Below are positions 45,721 to 58,441 of a stretch of 64,000 nt of DNA, piece by piece (the first letter of the stretch is position 1; the number at the start of each line of letters is the position of its first letter). The translations under genes and the position numbers were made by a program. Below the pieces are notes generated by a model that worked only from the letters and a program-made list of their open reading frames with translations, did not search any database and was not told the origin of the DNA. The DNA is from Orbilia blumenaviensis (taxonomy: Eukaryota; Ascomycota; Orbiliomycetes; Orbiliales; Orbiliaceae): positions 62,001 through 126,000 of the forward strand of contig JAVHNS010000022.1 in the NCBI GenBank assembly GCA_036872755.1, given 5' to 3'.

Positions 45721-46135
45721 TGTCGAAAGGGAAACGGCAGCCAGCAGCCGGTAACTAGGAATGCTACTAATGCTGACCCTCGTTTTATGCATGACCCCAG
45801 GAACCCCAACAAGGGCCTGTGGCACTACGATGGAGAATGGACAATGCCATAGCGCTCAAAAAAATGCTGAGTATCGGTCTATTGCGTTGCTAGCATGTTG
45901 GGCTATTACTTTTCCTTATACTGAGCCAATGATATGGATATCAGTGCGGCCGAGGTACGAATTTGCTTCTAGAATGCTGTCCGAAAATTTAAAAGTCGTC
46001 AAATTTTCTATGGAATATAGTGATTGCCCAAATGAACGGGAACACCCACTACTTCGAAGCATAGTCCATAACAGCCAGTCCGATTTCAGGCTGCGAAAAG
46101 CTATAAAGGATTTTATTCCTTGGCTAAATCTATAA
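45721..46135 (+). pseudogene. fragment of an unknown gene in two frames
   Basis: From 45721 one frame reads CRKGNGSQQPVTRNATNADP and HDPRNPNKGLWHYDGEWTMP, then stops. Another frame covers EPMIWISVRPRYEFASRMLS to AIKDFIPWLNL, ending at 46135. Both have coding character, but no intron joins them cleanly. It is likely a decayed gene; the family is unknown. Confidence 0.3.
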
Positions 46136-47542
46136 GATCATGAATCTCAAACTATATCGACCGATCCGTGGAAGACAGACGGACGGACTATTTCTCCCCA
46201 AGAGATAAACCCTGTCCTTGGCACGAAGGTTTCGAGGTCCTCAACCCCACAGCCCAGCTCGGTTTCACGGTTCAATTGCTCAAAGTTTGGAGCCGGACGG
46301 GTGTATACAGATAATATATTCCTACATTAAATTTATAAAAAACCTATAGTATTAACGTCACTGTTATTGCATCTGGAACGGAGGGGTTGGTCCGGATGTA
46401 ACCGAAGACGGAAATGTCGGGCTTGAATCCGCATCTAGAATGGCGTTGCAACGCGAGACCAAAAGACGCAAACCCTACTTACGGCTACGGGCTTTCTCGA
46501 CCCGAAAATCACTGCATTCAAGCTCCTCGCTCTCGATATGAAATACGGGCTGCCAAGGTTCATAACTATAGTCAAGTCGAGTTAAGCTTATCTTGGCTCC
46601 TGAATCGAGGATCGCTCATTCATCCATCATTTAGCCTAGTATACCAGCTGGTGACCTGAACTTTAGCGAGGCTAAAAACCCCATCATCAATACTAACTAT
46701 TAATCAATACCAGATTTACGAATACCAACATTCAAACATAAATATCATAAATTTGACGGTTCTCTCTTAAGCCTCTATGGTCCCCGAAATTATGACTGGA
46801 TCTGCGTGTTTAGTGGGGAACACCTTAATATTCGGCCTCTAGGCCTTTCAAGTAGGGATATGGTATGTCTAGACGCCTAGATTATCGGCTTTGCTTGAAA
46901 GGCCAGGCCATATGATGTCCAGCAAGGAAGCGCGCACACGCCTGACCTAACCAAAATGATCGGCTAGTAACAATTCTTCGGTACATGCATAGTTAAAGTC
47001 TGACTAAAATAACTCAAGTCTTAATGCAGTTGATAAGATTTCTGATTCCAACAGCCCTCGGATTTTGGTCATCTTACTCCGCAGAATTAGGTCTACTGGT
47101 ATGTTGAGTCTTTGCGACCTAGGCTGTTTGTATAACTTGGGACCTACCGCGTTTGTCGATTATTTCGGGGTCGGTTTCCAGGACCGTCGGCAATTAAATT
47201 CAGGGGAAATTGTCATGGTCTCTCCATCTTGGGGCAGGCCTAACCATTATATGGAACATTTGCAAATATTCAAATTCCCGCTACATTCATTTACTTTTAT
47301 CCTATAGCTAGCTTCCGATCCGACGGCTATGCTATCCTTTTAAAAACTCATCAGACGGACGGACTTCTAGTCAACCACGCAAAATATAGACTGGCGACAT
47401 ATATGACCTGTATGTTTAGTCTCAGACCACCCAGAAAGAAGGATGATAACGGAAAAGACCGGATGGAACCGAACCATGGATAACATGAAACCAGCTGCTA
47501 GATCCCTGCCACAGCATCTGGGCCCTTTGTAGTGGATCAGTT
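46136..47542. other. intergenic, no gene seen
   Basis: The open frames at 46414-46659 and 47065-47307 are short and unrecognised. The right edge holds the promoter of the arabinofuranosidase gene. Confidence 0.45.
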
Positions 47543-47549
47543 ATATATA
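47543..47549 (+). promoter_or_regulatory. TATA box of the GH54 gene
   Basis: TATATAA lies about 120 nt before the ATG at 47670, a usual core-promoter distance for an inducible fungal secreted enzyme. Confidence 0.4.
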
Positions 47550-47669
47550 AGACACGACTGAACACCTTGAGTCCTCATTGCATTGACCATCAGAAAACAC
47601 ATATTCAAGGCCCTATGCAAACCGCGTATAAGTGCTCGACCTAAAGAATCCCCAAACGCAATTTGAAAG

Positions 47670-48869
47670 ATGTTCTCGAAACCTATTAAACCAATTATTG
47701 TTGCTCTCAGTTTTGGTGCTCTCCTTGTTGCAGCCGGCCCTTGTGATATATATGCTGCTGGTGGCACACCCTGCGTAGCAGCACACGCAACCACTCGTGC
47801 TCTCTACAGCGCCTACAACGGTGCGTTGTACCAGGTCAGACGCGCTAGAGACAACGCCGTAGCAGACATCAAGCCCGTATCCGCCGGTGGCGCTGCAGAC
47901 TCCGCTGCACAGGATTCTTTCTGTGCTGGCACAACCTGCCTTATTTCGATTATTTACGACCAATCCGGCCACAACAATCACCTAACTCAGGCGCCACCGG
48001 GAGACTTTAGAGGGCCAGCAGCGAATGGCTATGATAATTTGGCAAGTGCTACAGCTGCCCCAGTCTACTTGAACGGTCAAAAGGTCTACGGTGTCTTCGT
48101 CGCCCCTGGGACCGGCTACCGTAACAATGCAGCAACTGGTACGGCCAGAGGCGACGAAGCGCAGGGCATTTACGCCGTGCTTGATGGTACCCACTATAAC
48201 GCCGGCTGCTGCTTCGATTATGGCAATGCCGAAACCAACAGTCGCAATACCGGCAACGGTCACATGGAAACCATATACTTCGGAAATAGTAAAGTCTGGG
48301 GAACCGGCGCTGGTAATGGTCCTTGGATCATGGCCGATTTCGAGAATGGTCTATTCTCAGGTGTTAATGTTAAGAACAACCCGGAGAATCCATCTATCAC
48401 ATGGCGATTTGTTACCGCAATAGTTAAGGGGACTGCAAATCTGTGGGCCATCAAGGGTGCCGATGCTACGTCCGGATCACTATCAACGTTTTACAATGGT
48501 AAGCGACCAAACGCAAGCGGCTACAATCCAATGAAGAAAGAGGGCGCAATATTGCTCGGAATTGGGGGCGACAACAGCAACGACTCCGCGGGAACATTCT
48601 ACGAAGGCGTCATGACCTCAGGATACCCCACGGATGCCACTGAGAACTCAGTGCAGGCTAATATAGTCGCCGCTAGATATTCGACCAGTGGTGGCGGTGG
48701 GGTCACTACTAGTGCCGTCCGCACCACTACAACATCCGCTGGTGGCAATGGTGGCTCTTGCGCTTCTTTGTACGGGCAATGCGGTGGTATTGGTTGGACC
48801 GGGCCAACCTGCTGCTCATCAAGCACCTGCAAGTACTCCAATCCATACTACTCGCAGTGTTTAGCATGA
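47670..48869 (+). CDS. secreted GH54 alpha-L-arabinofuranosidase with a C-terminal CBM1
   Basis: This is a 399-aa intronless protein. The signal peptide is about residues 1-22. The GH54 catalytic domain spans about 23-338. Key positions by comparison with the Aspergillus kawachii enzyme: nucleophile Glu225 ([11 protein letters not shown]), acid/base Asp301 (GIGGDNS) and the vicinal disulfide Cys180-Cys181 (AGCCFDYGN). A Gly/Thr/Ser linker (about 339-363) leads to a fungal CBM1 (about 364-398: [15 protein letters not shown] to YYSQCL), which binds cellulose. It should release arabinose from arabinan and arabinoxylan outside the cell. The usual GH54 partner, the arabinose-binding CBM42, is absent and replaced by CBM1. 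Residue matches are from memory of the family. Confidence 0.92.
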   Translation: MFSKPIKPIIVALSFGALLVAAGPCDIYAAGGTPCVAAHATTRALYSAYNGALYQVRRARDNAVADIKPVSAGGAADSAAQDSFCAGTTCLISIIYDQSGHNNHLTQAPPGDFRGPAANGYDNLASATAAPVYLNGQKVYGVFVAPGTGYRNNAATGTARGDEAQGIYAVLDGTHYNAGCCFDYGNAETNSRNTGNGHMETIYFGNSKVWGTGAGNGPWIMADFENGLFSGVNVKNNPENPSITWRFVTAIVKGTANLWAIKGADATSGSLSTFYNGKRPNASGYNPMKKEGAILLGIGGDNSNDSAGTFYEGVMTSGYPTDATENSVQANIVAARYSTSGGGGVTTSAVRTTTTSAGGNGGSCASLYGQCGGIGWTGPTCCSSSTCKYSNPYYSQCLA

Positions 48870-49664
48870 GCGAGTTTCACTTTCTCCCAAGTCTCTTTCC
48901 TATCATCATATCCTGTAAGTATCGTAGCTACACTAGATATGAGGCTACTACGCAATGTATATAAATTGTTGTTTCCTGCATCCGAAAATCATTAAACCTT
49001 ATTGCTGAGAGCCCGAGCCATAATTACCCCAAATCCGATAGGATTCATTAAACTTCAGACTCCCCCGAGAAAAATATGCTCTGTGACTTAATACGCAGAT
49101 TGTGCATGTGCCAGATGCAGTGATTATAGAACAATTCGCCTTGCAAAATACAACACGTAGGATGCAAACCTTGTGTTACATATCCCGCGGTATTGTCCGG
49201 CGCGAAGGACTGTATATGTGCGTGCGATTATTGCCCTGATCACAATGCGAATGTTCAAGTGAATACTTATAGAATACCGAAATTAATACTCAATATCAAT
49301 TATTGTACAAGTTAAGTCATCTGTATATGCTGTATATATGGATTTCAGTTGGCAGGCTTGTCGACACTAAGCCAGTAATGCAAAATGCTAGAGGCACAAG
49401 CCAAAATTCATGAAATCATCATTTTATTGAAGTACAGTAGTAGCAGCGGCATATATTTGGAAATTTAGAAAAAGCGATACCGTGTATCCAATACACCCCT
49501 ACAAACCACTATCACTACCTTCATTACACAAGAGGTTTCAGGTGGAAGACTGGTCACTAGAACTCCTACGCGTGGGGTTGATGACGGTTGGCTGGGGGCT
49601 GGGGCTGGCCTAAGGAGAAAAATTGAAGTCTTAGTCTTTGGGAATCATATTTACTATCAGTATA
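48870..49664. other. intergenic between convergent genes
   Basis: No gene was seen. It holds the 3' regions of the GH54 gene and of the ammonium transporter. Confidence 0.5.
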
Positions 49665-51736
49665 TCATTTGAAGGGCAGAACGGGGTATACCAAGGTTTC
49701 TAGCTTTCCAAGTTCGTCCGAATCAATACTAGGTTCGGTGCCACCGTTATACCGCAAACTCAGTCCCGGAATTCGGTCCATGATCAAGAGGATCACTAAT
49801 GTGATGAAAAACGACCATGAAAAACACGCTGCTCCATCAGTGATTTGATACCTGTGCTCAAAACGTTAATATAAAGCAGCCCCCAGAAACTATCGCCAAG
49901 GCCGTGAATCCCATCAACTCACTTCAGTCGCTTTGCATTGCCGTCTATTACTCCCATTCCTTCAGGGTGATCCTTTGCCTGTGGGTCGAGGGCGACTATG
50001 TCCTTACTACAGATTCGCTTGTCAGACCCTACAGAGTACTCATATCACAGTTCTCGCGTGAAAAATGACTGATGGAAGGAATACCTAGCAAATATTCCTG
50101 TTAAAAACAATCCGAGAAGGCCACCGATCCCATGAATAGCGAAAACATCAAAAGGATCGTCATAACGTTGTATGAACCATATAACTGCTGTTTCTAATAT
50201 CTTAGGATCCCCCGCACGTCCGCTGGTACTGATCCCATTGCTGTATCGAAATTTAATTAGGTACACCAACCTGGTCCAATAATTGCAAACTAGGGCTGCG
50301 GTGGCTCCAAATATTGGAGAAGACCAAATCGGCACCTAAAAGAGGCTCACATTTAGTACTTCCTTTCTAAATCACATTATAATACTTTTGTTGCAAAGAT
50401 AAATCACTTACATAGCCGGCGCCAGGTGTTATGCATACTAGTCCAGCAATAGCGCCAGACATAAACCCTGCCAGAGACCAATGTCCAACATTGCGTCCGA
50501 GACTAGCGCCTGAAAGGCGATCCATCAATACCCACGTTAGGCCTGCGAATGAGGCTGCAAGATTTGTATTCAAAAATCCTACGAACGCTCGAAGATTGGC
50601 TCGGAGGGCGGTTCCAGCGCTATTCAATCAGTCAAAACCATAAGATATAAACCATCATCAAACGTTTCGGCCGCTCGCGGTACTTACTTAAACCCGAACC
50701 AACCGAACCAAAGGAGCAGAGACCCAAGTAAAATATGGAAAACATCTTGGCTTTGGCTTATGTCCCTGCGAGGACCCAGCACTAAGGTGTAGGCCAAAGA
50801 TCCAGCGGCCGAAGCGACATGGACGGGCGAGCCGCCAGCCCAGTCCAGACTACCTAGGACATTTAACCAACCTTTATTATTCCAACTCCTATCAACTCAC
50901 GGTTGTCAGTCAATTTACTGGGTTTTTCTAAAAGCAGAGGGTAGTAAAAGTGATTACCAGTAGACAACGAAATCATAGACACATGTAGTCCACAAGAAGA
51001 TAAATACCATAAAAGGAATCGTCCTCCCTCTTTGCGCCGTAGCCGCCGTGACAACTGCCATACTGTGTTGAGATACAGTTATTAGAATAGGTATTTAAAA
51101 AGTCAAAATTTGACTATTTTTAGAAGTACGCAAATACAGTAACCTACGTGAAAGCTGCAAACATTCCCTGGTATACAGCAAATGCTAGCTCCGGCGTTTG
51201 TATCTCGGGCGCCGATGTGCTGTTCATGACTCCGAGAAAGATAAAGTTATTCAGATCGCCAATTAAATTTGATTTACTCGTTCGAGAAAATGCCAGTGAG
51301 TAGCCCCAGAACCACCACTAGCAGCTCATAATATAGCGAAAACCTGTTAGATATTCATCTATGGATACAGTATGGTCAAAATGAGTTAAGCGTACCTGAA
51401 ACGTCACTATGGAGATTGACATCAGAGATAGCCATAGCATCGAAAGTGCCGAATTACGAGTTGAGCTGCCGGAATATCTAACACCAGATACCATGTATTA
51501 ACCCTTCCGATAAACCGACTAGCCTGATCTTGCATTTTCAGACTCTTGGCTTACATTATTCCAACCGCTGGAATCATCAACCAAACTAATGCGCTGGACG
51601 TAAGGATCCAGGATAAATCTCCCGACTTATTGTGAGAGCGGCGTGCATCGTGCATGTCAGCAGTGTTTACAACCAATTGTGCAAGAAGGATAGGCCAAAT
51701 CGCTGGTAGCACACCCAGCGGTATCTCGGCTGGCAT
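49665..51736 (-). CDS. ammonium transporter (Amt/Mep family), nine exons
   Basis: The model is complement(49665..49851, 49923..50006, 50085..50335, 50412..50619, 50688..50888, 50958..51062, 51148..51317, 51396..51477, 51555..51736), 401 aa with all phases consistent. Family landmarks: DLSWILTSSALVWLMIPAVG, WWFWGYSLAFS, WAGGSPVHVAS with the first pore His (about 203), FGFNAGTALRANLRA, TNLAASFAGLTWVL, FAIHGIGGLLG with the second pore His (about 296), and DRIPGLSLR near the end. It moves ammonium across the plasma membrane. Oddities: eight introns, a short protein (Mep proteins are usually 450-500 aa) with a reduced C-terminal tail, and about 25 extra residues before DDPFDVFAIHG. It appears intact. 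Confidence 0.9.
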
Positions 51737-53105
51737 CACCACATAGCCATATATTTTCTAAGAGCGGGGAGAGTTGTACCGTGGTATTGGTTTCTGCCTG
51801 CATATTCCCTGAATTGAAATATCAATACTAAGGGACCAGGACGAGGGGAAGCTGTGGACGAAAGTGTGTGAAGCTAGTACTGCAGCCGTTCTTGCAGACC
51901 CCGAAGCAGCTTTCAAAATGATAAGATGCCCAAGAATCTCATGTTGAAAAGAGGTATAAGAACTAGACCAGTACTCAAATAGTTTCTCTATGGGAAGAAA
52001 ATCTCAAGAGGCAACAAGGCTTCGTCGCGTGCACCTGATACCTGCTCACCAATACCCAGCGCTTTAAATTTTCATGATGTATATGCATCTGGGTAGTTCC
52101 GGGTCAAATTTCAGTGTACATGTACCATATTCTTGCTCCATGTACCTATACTTCGAGTAATAAATTTCCGAGGGTTATCAAGTCTCATATGGGCATCTGA
52201 CCAATACCATTTAGTCGCCCAAAAGTTAGGCACAATTGCCTTAAGCCCACCAATCCTAAGCTGATAGCTTATCAAAGGAGACCCCCGCGCTACTAAAGAC
52301 CCCGCATGAAGGGCTCCGCGACGTCCCAAGTGGCGCCGCCACCTCTGCAAATCTGCAGCTGTCTTCGTTGGATTCGCACAAAGCTCATGCACAGGGGGGG
52401 ACCGAGAGCTGAAAACTCATGGCCTCGTGGCTAGCGCTAGGAATTTTACGGACAAAATCCCAACACGTGTGTTGGTTACACACATTCACGATATTTGCAA
52501 CTCACTTCTCAAGCCCTCCTTCTGAACCCCAAAAATATCCAATGCAATGAGTTTATCAGCTCTTGAATTTCCAAGGTATATGAATTATATTATCGCGCCA
52601 AATTGAATGTTCGATTAAACTCCCAATATGAGTGCGCTGGAAGAGTGGGCACCGAACATACCTTGTTGAATTTAGTAGCACAATAAAATTAACTGAGCAT
52701 GACAACACTCGCTATATTTAACACTACATCTCTTACTGAAGATTGAGTTATCATGCACCAGCGCCCCCACGCCCTTCCAGGACATATATTCTAGATTCTT
52801 TACGGCTGCTTTGGATTAAAGGCCTCAGAGCATGATCCTGCATTTCTTGCTCCCTCTCTAACATTTCCGATATTCACTACAATCTCACATAACAGGATAT
52901 ATCTAGATACAAGATCCCTCGCTTACGAGCCTTTCCTCCCCAAGGATATTTTGCCAGAGCTTCTTAGAGAGAAGAGAGCTACCAAGCTTTCAAATAGCAA
53001 AAAGGAAAGCTCTTTTCTAAGTGAGTTATAAAGTGAAGCATTTGTTTTTCTATCACAAGAGCTTTACCTACTATGAGAAGGAGCGACAAGTAGTAGTTGA
53101 TTGGC
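51737..53105. other. intergenic
   Basis: No gene is supported. The minus-strand frame 52111-52392 has limited coding texture (QRWRRHLGRRGALHAGSL) but no recognisable family. Confidence 0.45.
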
Positions 53106-56034
53106 TCAAATTGTATGAGCCTCGTTGCTTCGTGCTAAATAATCCCCTAGCTTAGAGGCGCTATCTAAATGGAGCATACTGATGGTTAGAGTGGTTCAGG
53201 TTTCCCTAAAATTATAGAGACATCTTAAGGTGCAACATACCTTGACTCGCGAGACAGATTTCCAGCATTGAGAGGCTCTGCTGTGTTTGCGATATTAAAT
53301 CAAGATCCGACCGATTTAACGGGACCCCGGGCGGCATTTCCCGATCACAAGCAATAAAAGCCGCAGAAAGTAAACTATCTTTAGAAGCGGATAGTTCGAT
53401 AGTAGCTGATTGTGTTCCTGGGATGTGATTGAGCTGGAGCTGGACAGAATCAACTTTGGATAGACAATTTGGCGTTTATATCAGCTTCCAATTGTCATCA
53501 CAGCTAAACTAATACAAAACAAAAAGGGAAACTGGTCCTACCTTGAACGATGGCCCAATGATTCATCCCTAGTATAACGAGGCGTGAAAGTTTTGGACGA
53601 GGTTGGTGAACTGGTACCCTTCCGGGGATAGGTGGAACTCTCGTTTCTGTCTAGAAGTAAGCGTCAGAGCAAGCCAGGAAGAGCTTTAGAAGCCGCCATA
53701 TCGCTATGTGACTCACGTCTGGAAACCTCCATATCTGGATGTACCTCGCATCGGTAATTTGATTCGACTTGCCGAAAGTACTCTTCCTGCGAAATTTGCA
53801 GCTAACAATAGGGATACTGTTCACAGTTTTAAATATTTTGATACCAACCACTTCCAAACAGCTCTGAGGTTGAGACTTACGTCAATCTCACGTCGTATCC
53901 AACAAGGCAAGACTGAAACGACCCCAAATCTACTGCTTTGTTAGATATTTCTACCAAGGATTTCTGGTAGCGGAGTCTTACCTTTCATCCTATCGAAGAT
54001 ATATACATTATTGCATATGGAGAGAGCACACCTTTCCTCTGAGATCGTGTTTTGTACTTCGTTTGAATTTTTGTCTCCACCAGGCGAGCCTATGCTTCTG
54101 GTTGCGAAATGTACGAACCATAAATACAAGTGTTCGTTCAAACGACTGCCAGGCCCCGTGTAGACATTAATTTGTGAAACCAAATCTGCCTCCTCTCTAT
54201 GGGCAATACTCGTAATGCGGAGATCTGGTGTGGGTCGGTCATCTCGGTACCCTCCGAAAAGCTGAACTCTACAACGCTTTGAGTACCTAGCGAATAAAGC
54301 CGATATTTCTGCTCCGTTCATCGGCGTCCCAGATCTGAAGTCACTCACCCGAGGTCCTTCAAACAGCCGTCTAGGGAAGTTGTTTCAGTTAGTGATCCCA
54401 TATACAAAGGCTCTTTGCTTCGTCAGCTTACAACCAATGAACATCCTGTACGCCAATTTCCCTTTCACTATCGCCAGGAAGTATAAAAGCGTCCATATCG
54501 GTTTTTCGGTCATTGAAGAGGTTTTCATAAACCCTCTTGACAGTCCGCAATGAAGGGCGATATCGAAAATTCTTCTCAACCATATCGCGAATAAGGTCCA
54601 GTCGACCACACATTAGCGTGTCCGTCCTCCACTTTTCCCTCAGGGGCGCTAGCTCTTTGTGTGTATCGCAAGACCGCACAGACCGTATGGAGCCATTCAC
54701 ACTCTCAAGATGGGCCTGCAGTGGCCGAATGCCATTTCCATTCAGAGACCGCCGCCCCAGACCACCAATACCATTTGCAAGCGGCTTAACACATTTAATT
54801 ATATCCAACAGAATGTATCCTAGAGACCAGACATGATAGGTATGATTTTTGGCATATCTGGCTTGGCTGCGATCAAAAGCCTCGGGAGGTGTATACTCTG
54901 ATATGCTACCAGGCGCCTGTCTTCCGAAACCAGTCACCAGCAACAATGGCTTCCCCTTGTGACGTCTGATCAACAACTTCGAAGGTTCCAAGTTGAAGTG
55001 GACCCCGTAAAATTCGGTTGATGGCACGGCGCTCTCCGTGTGATAGCGTGCTATTCTTTGGAGGGTTTCTATGGCGTCGATAACACAGCTGAATTGCTTC
55101 AGGAGCCATTGGTGATCGCCCGCTGGAGGTTCGTCGAGATATGCCTTGAGGTTCGTTTCCGCTTTCTCGTATACCACATATATACTATCCTGGAGCCGAA
55201 ACGAATACAGCATTTCCATCATGTTCGGACCCCCTAGCCTTTTACGGAGCCATTCATATCTCACCTTCTCCGAATTGAAATCCTCATCATTCGTACGAGA
55301 CCTAGTGACATACAACTAGTCTCGAGAAATTTGCGAATTAGCATAATTAGTGTCAAGTTCACAGATGGGTCATGTTATGGTTTGGCCATGATGTACGTGC
55401 GAACTGGGTAACTAACCTTCGTTGTGGCACTTCTAGAATTAGTATTCCCTATGCCATTGTATCTGTTCAAAAGGGCGATCTCCCCAGATCGGCCTCCCTG
55501 TGGTAGCGAGAACGGCAGGGATCTTATGTTGCTGACTTCCACATGAGGGTCACCGCGTCGAATGATGGGACTAACAAACTTGCTGCTTAATTCAACGAAC
55601 GAAGATGCAATACCCGCCTCATCCTGTTGAAATTCTGCGAAATCCGCAAGGTCGGTCCCAGGGCGTACTATCGTGCTTAAATTCCCGTCTGTAATGCCGT
55701 TTTCGAGAAGTGGAACTATCAATCGAGAATATCGAATAAAAACACAGAGCGCGTAGACACCGATAGCGGACGTCCGTATTTTGTTTATCAGGTTTGTTAC
55801 GTGGCGGGGATCAGTAGGGGTATCCGATAGTAGATATCGATTGCAGCGGCTACAGTCGCATGCGAGGGTCTCCTTTATGTTCGCCTCATTCTCTGGAAGC
55901 CGTAAGCTCGCATATATATCGTCCCTCTTTTGAATGAAATCATCTAAGGGCATATAATTTTCCCAACGAAACATATCCGCAAACGTGCTCCTAAGGTTGT
56001 TAGCTGCTGTTCTGTCACAGTACCCGGTCGACAT
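53106..56034 (-). CDS. pseudokinase-domain protein, eight exons
   Basis: The model is complement(53106..53164, 53241..53453, 53542..53650, 53717..53801, 53881..53929, 53982..54370, 54432..55315, 55417..56034), 801 aa with all phases closing. An N-terminal helical region with a Cys cluster (LACDCSRCNRYL) precedes a kinase fold at about 170-480. The catalytic motifs are degraded: HRDxxPxN reads HFNLEPSK (about 312-319), DFG reads TGFG (about 334-337), and the APE segment is YTPPEAF. The C-terminal 320 residues (FEGPRVSDFRSGTPMNG, IQIWRFPDTETRVPP, RLVILGMNHWAIVQ) look like a conserved fungal extension. It probably acts as a scaffold or regulator, not an enzyme. It is head to head with the GTPase gene. 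Confidence 0.75.
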
Positions 56035-56613
56035 TTTGGTTTATCTACACAAGGAAGCAAAATTTTGATACTCTGTCGCTCTGGTTGCCAAAAGATGCAG
56101 GTCAGAGTCTTGGTCCGCGCAATATATCTTATCTTTCGTTATTTTCTGCACTGTGAAACAACGACATCACCTTTCACGTAAGAGGCTCTTTTGCTTGGAC
56201 TCGGAGAAAAAAACCGTAAAAGGCTGCGCCGGTCCTTATATGTACAGGTACAAGTTGGCGGGGAACTTGACCGGGTCATTGTAAAATTTCAGCCTCAGCT
56301 GAGGGCGTTGCGTCAAGTTTTGCATAACGCAAGTACGCACACAGCAGCTTCCAGGGTCCAGTGCATGATCAGAGATAGGATATCAACTATCCGCATGATT
56401 TGGTTTCCGGCTAATATTTCTAGTCAATTGATCCCTTGGAGAGCGTTTAAAGGCGGTAAATCGCCCCTCGTAGCCAGATAGTGGACCAATACGTTCTTAA
56501 GCCTCCAGCAACACTGGGGTTAAATTAGCCTTTCCAGAATTCTGCTGCATAATCGGCCCCGCCAAACATCTTCAAATACATCAAACATCAAAGACCATCG
56601 TGAATTTAGAAAA
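56035..56613. other. divergent promoter region
   Basis: These 579 bp separate the start codons of the pseudokinase (minus) and the GTPase (plus). An open frame at 56191-56481 is unrecognised. The region may drive both genes. Confidence 0.45.
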
Positions 56614-58441
56614 ATGAATCGTGAAGCCGCGCCTTCAAGAGCAAATGAGGAATCGGATCCTGAAGACGAAGTTTTTATTGAGTGCCGACGGTTTCGCATC
56701 TTAGTGATTGGTAAAAGCGGTGTCGGAAAATCTTCTTTACTCACCTGTATTTTTGGGCTATCCGAGGAGAGCGTAAGCAACATCACTTTGCCACAAACCT
56801 AAAGACACTACCTTCCAAACGGTAACCGGGCTAAAACTTGACACTTGCGACATTTATGGGATGTGCGATAATACTATAGGTGAACGTAAAACATGCGTTG
56901 GATGGAGAAGCCGGCCAGCATATTCTCGAACAGGAATTTACCTCAAAACGCAACAACCTATTGGTGATGCACGATTCGGGCGGGTTCGAACCAGCAGAGG
57001 CGTCAAATGTGAACCGCGTCAAAGAGTTTATCGACAACCGGGGGAAGCAAGAAAACCTGGAGAAGCAGTTACATTGCATTTGGTATTGATCAAAGTTTTT
57101 TTTCCCTTGCAGGCCAAGTTATTGACATAATTTTAACAATAGGTACTGTATCTCCTGCACTGACTCGCGGCCGGTTGGACGCGTAGAAAAGGACTTCTTT
57201 GCCTTCCTAAGAAATCGCCCTGTTAGAGTTGTTTTTGTCTTCACAAAATTTGACGAGTTGGTGAACAGTAATACGGGGAGGAAATTTCGGGAATGCGCAA
57301 ATCAGGGAAATATCGACTACAGCAAACTAGCGGAACAGGCGACCCAAGAGGCTTATGAAACGGTCAACAAGCTGCGGCAGCTAATCCAGGGAAATGTTCA
57401 AACTGGGCACGGAATTGTAGCTGGCGCAGTATCAATCCATAGTATGTTCACTCAATCCACTCTAACTGGCGAATGATTTCGGATCATTAAGTCTGTAATA
57501 ATAGGTCCGGAGATGATAGATGACCTCGTTATTCAAACAACTAAAGTCGTTGTAAAACCGCAACTTCGTAACCTCTGGTTAAGCGCCCAGCGAGTATCTG
57601 CAGTCAAAAAATGCGAAAGTAAGAGCTATAACTCTATGTACAGAGGCCCCGGTTACTAAAAGAACCCGAGTATTCAATAGTCACGATAGACATTGCTAAG
57701 GCATTGTTCAGAAAGGCTCGAAAGCGCAGCATGGTACCATTTTACCGAATTCGCTTCTCCGACATATTCACGAACTTGTACGATAAGACACTGAATGCCT
57801 GGAACCTGCGAGATGACAACCAGATCCTTCAGAGGGAAACAATGCAAACAAGGTTTCGACAAGCGATACATGATGAGAAACATCCCAATGAGAAAATGGT
57901 TCTCACGACTCTGGCGGACTTTACTGGACCTTTGACAGCGCCCCATTACCTTCGGTGGTATATAATTTGGGCTGCGGACTTAATTTTAATGTATGTGTAC
58001 GAAACCAGGACACAGATAGATATAGTGAACGATTGCTAAATCGATAATTTTATTGGCAGTTTCGAAAAGCTTTTCTGGAACCTGAAAAGTGGGGAGGCAA
58101 AGGTTCTCACAGACGACATGGTCACTAATGTACTAGCCGAATTCAGGTTGTCAGAGACGCGGAAAAATATATATTCCCTCGTTAAAGGTGAAATCGGCGG
58201 CGACATAGCTAAGGCATCAAGATCGAGCACTGTAGATAACCTTCTAAGACGTATAGTCGCGCTTTTTAGCTTGAGTGCGCAACGGGGTATTTTTCCACCC
58301 GCAAGCCCCCCTCCCCACCCAACGGAAGTAGTGGTGGGTGGTGAACCCCAGAAAAAATATCTGGAACCCGAGCGGCGCTCACACGAAGTCAATCGCGCGC
58401 CAGAAACAGTCGAGGTAACACCGCAACTAGAACTAGCCTGA
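56614..58441 (+). CDS. GTPase (G-domain) protein of a fungal-expanded family, six exons
   Basis: The model is join(56614..56772, 56880..57082, 57143..57441, 57505..57618, 57681..57990, 58060..58441), 488 aa, closing in frame. The G1 P-loop is GKSGVGKS (33-40), G3 is DSGG (85-88) and G4 is TKFD (155-158). The C-terminal half is helical (LRNLWLSAQRV, FRKARKRSM, AWNLRDDNQ) and ends in a Pro/Glu-rich tail. Introns have good signals; the last (57991-58059, GTATGT..TTGGCAG) removes what would otherwise be an in-frame stop at 58037. It resembles ascomycete G-domain proteins distantly like AIG1/septin-type GTPases, whose cellular role is mostly unknown. No signal peptide or clear membrane segment was seen. 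Confidence 0.8.

Noticed and set aside
58037..58039. Apparent nonsense codon in the GTPase gene
   Set aside because: It falls inside a well-formed intron (GTATGT..TTGGCAG, 57991-58059). Splicing restores a closed 488-aa frame, so it is not a pseudogene marker.
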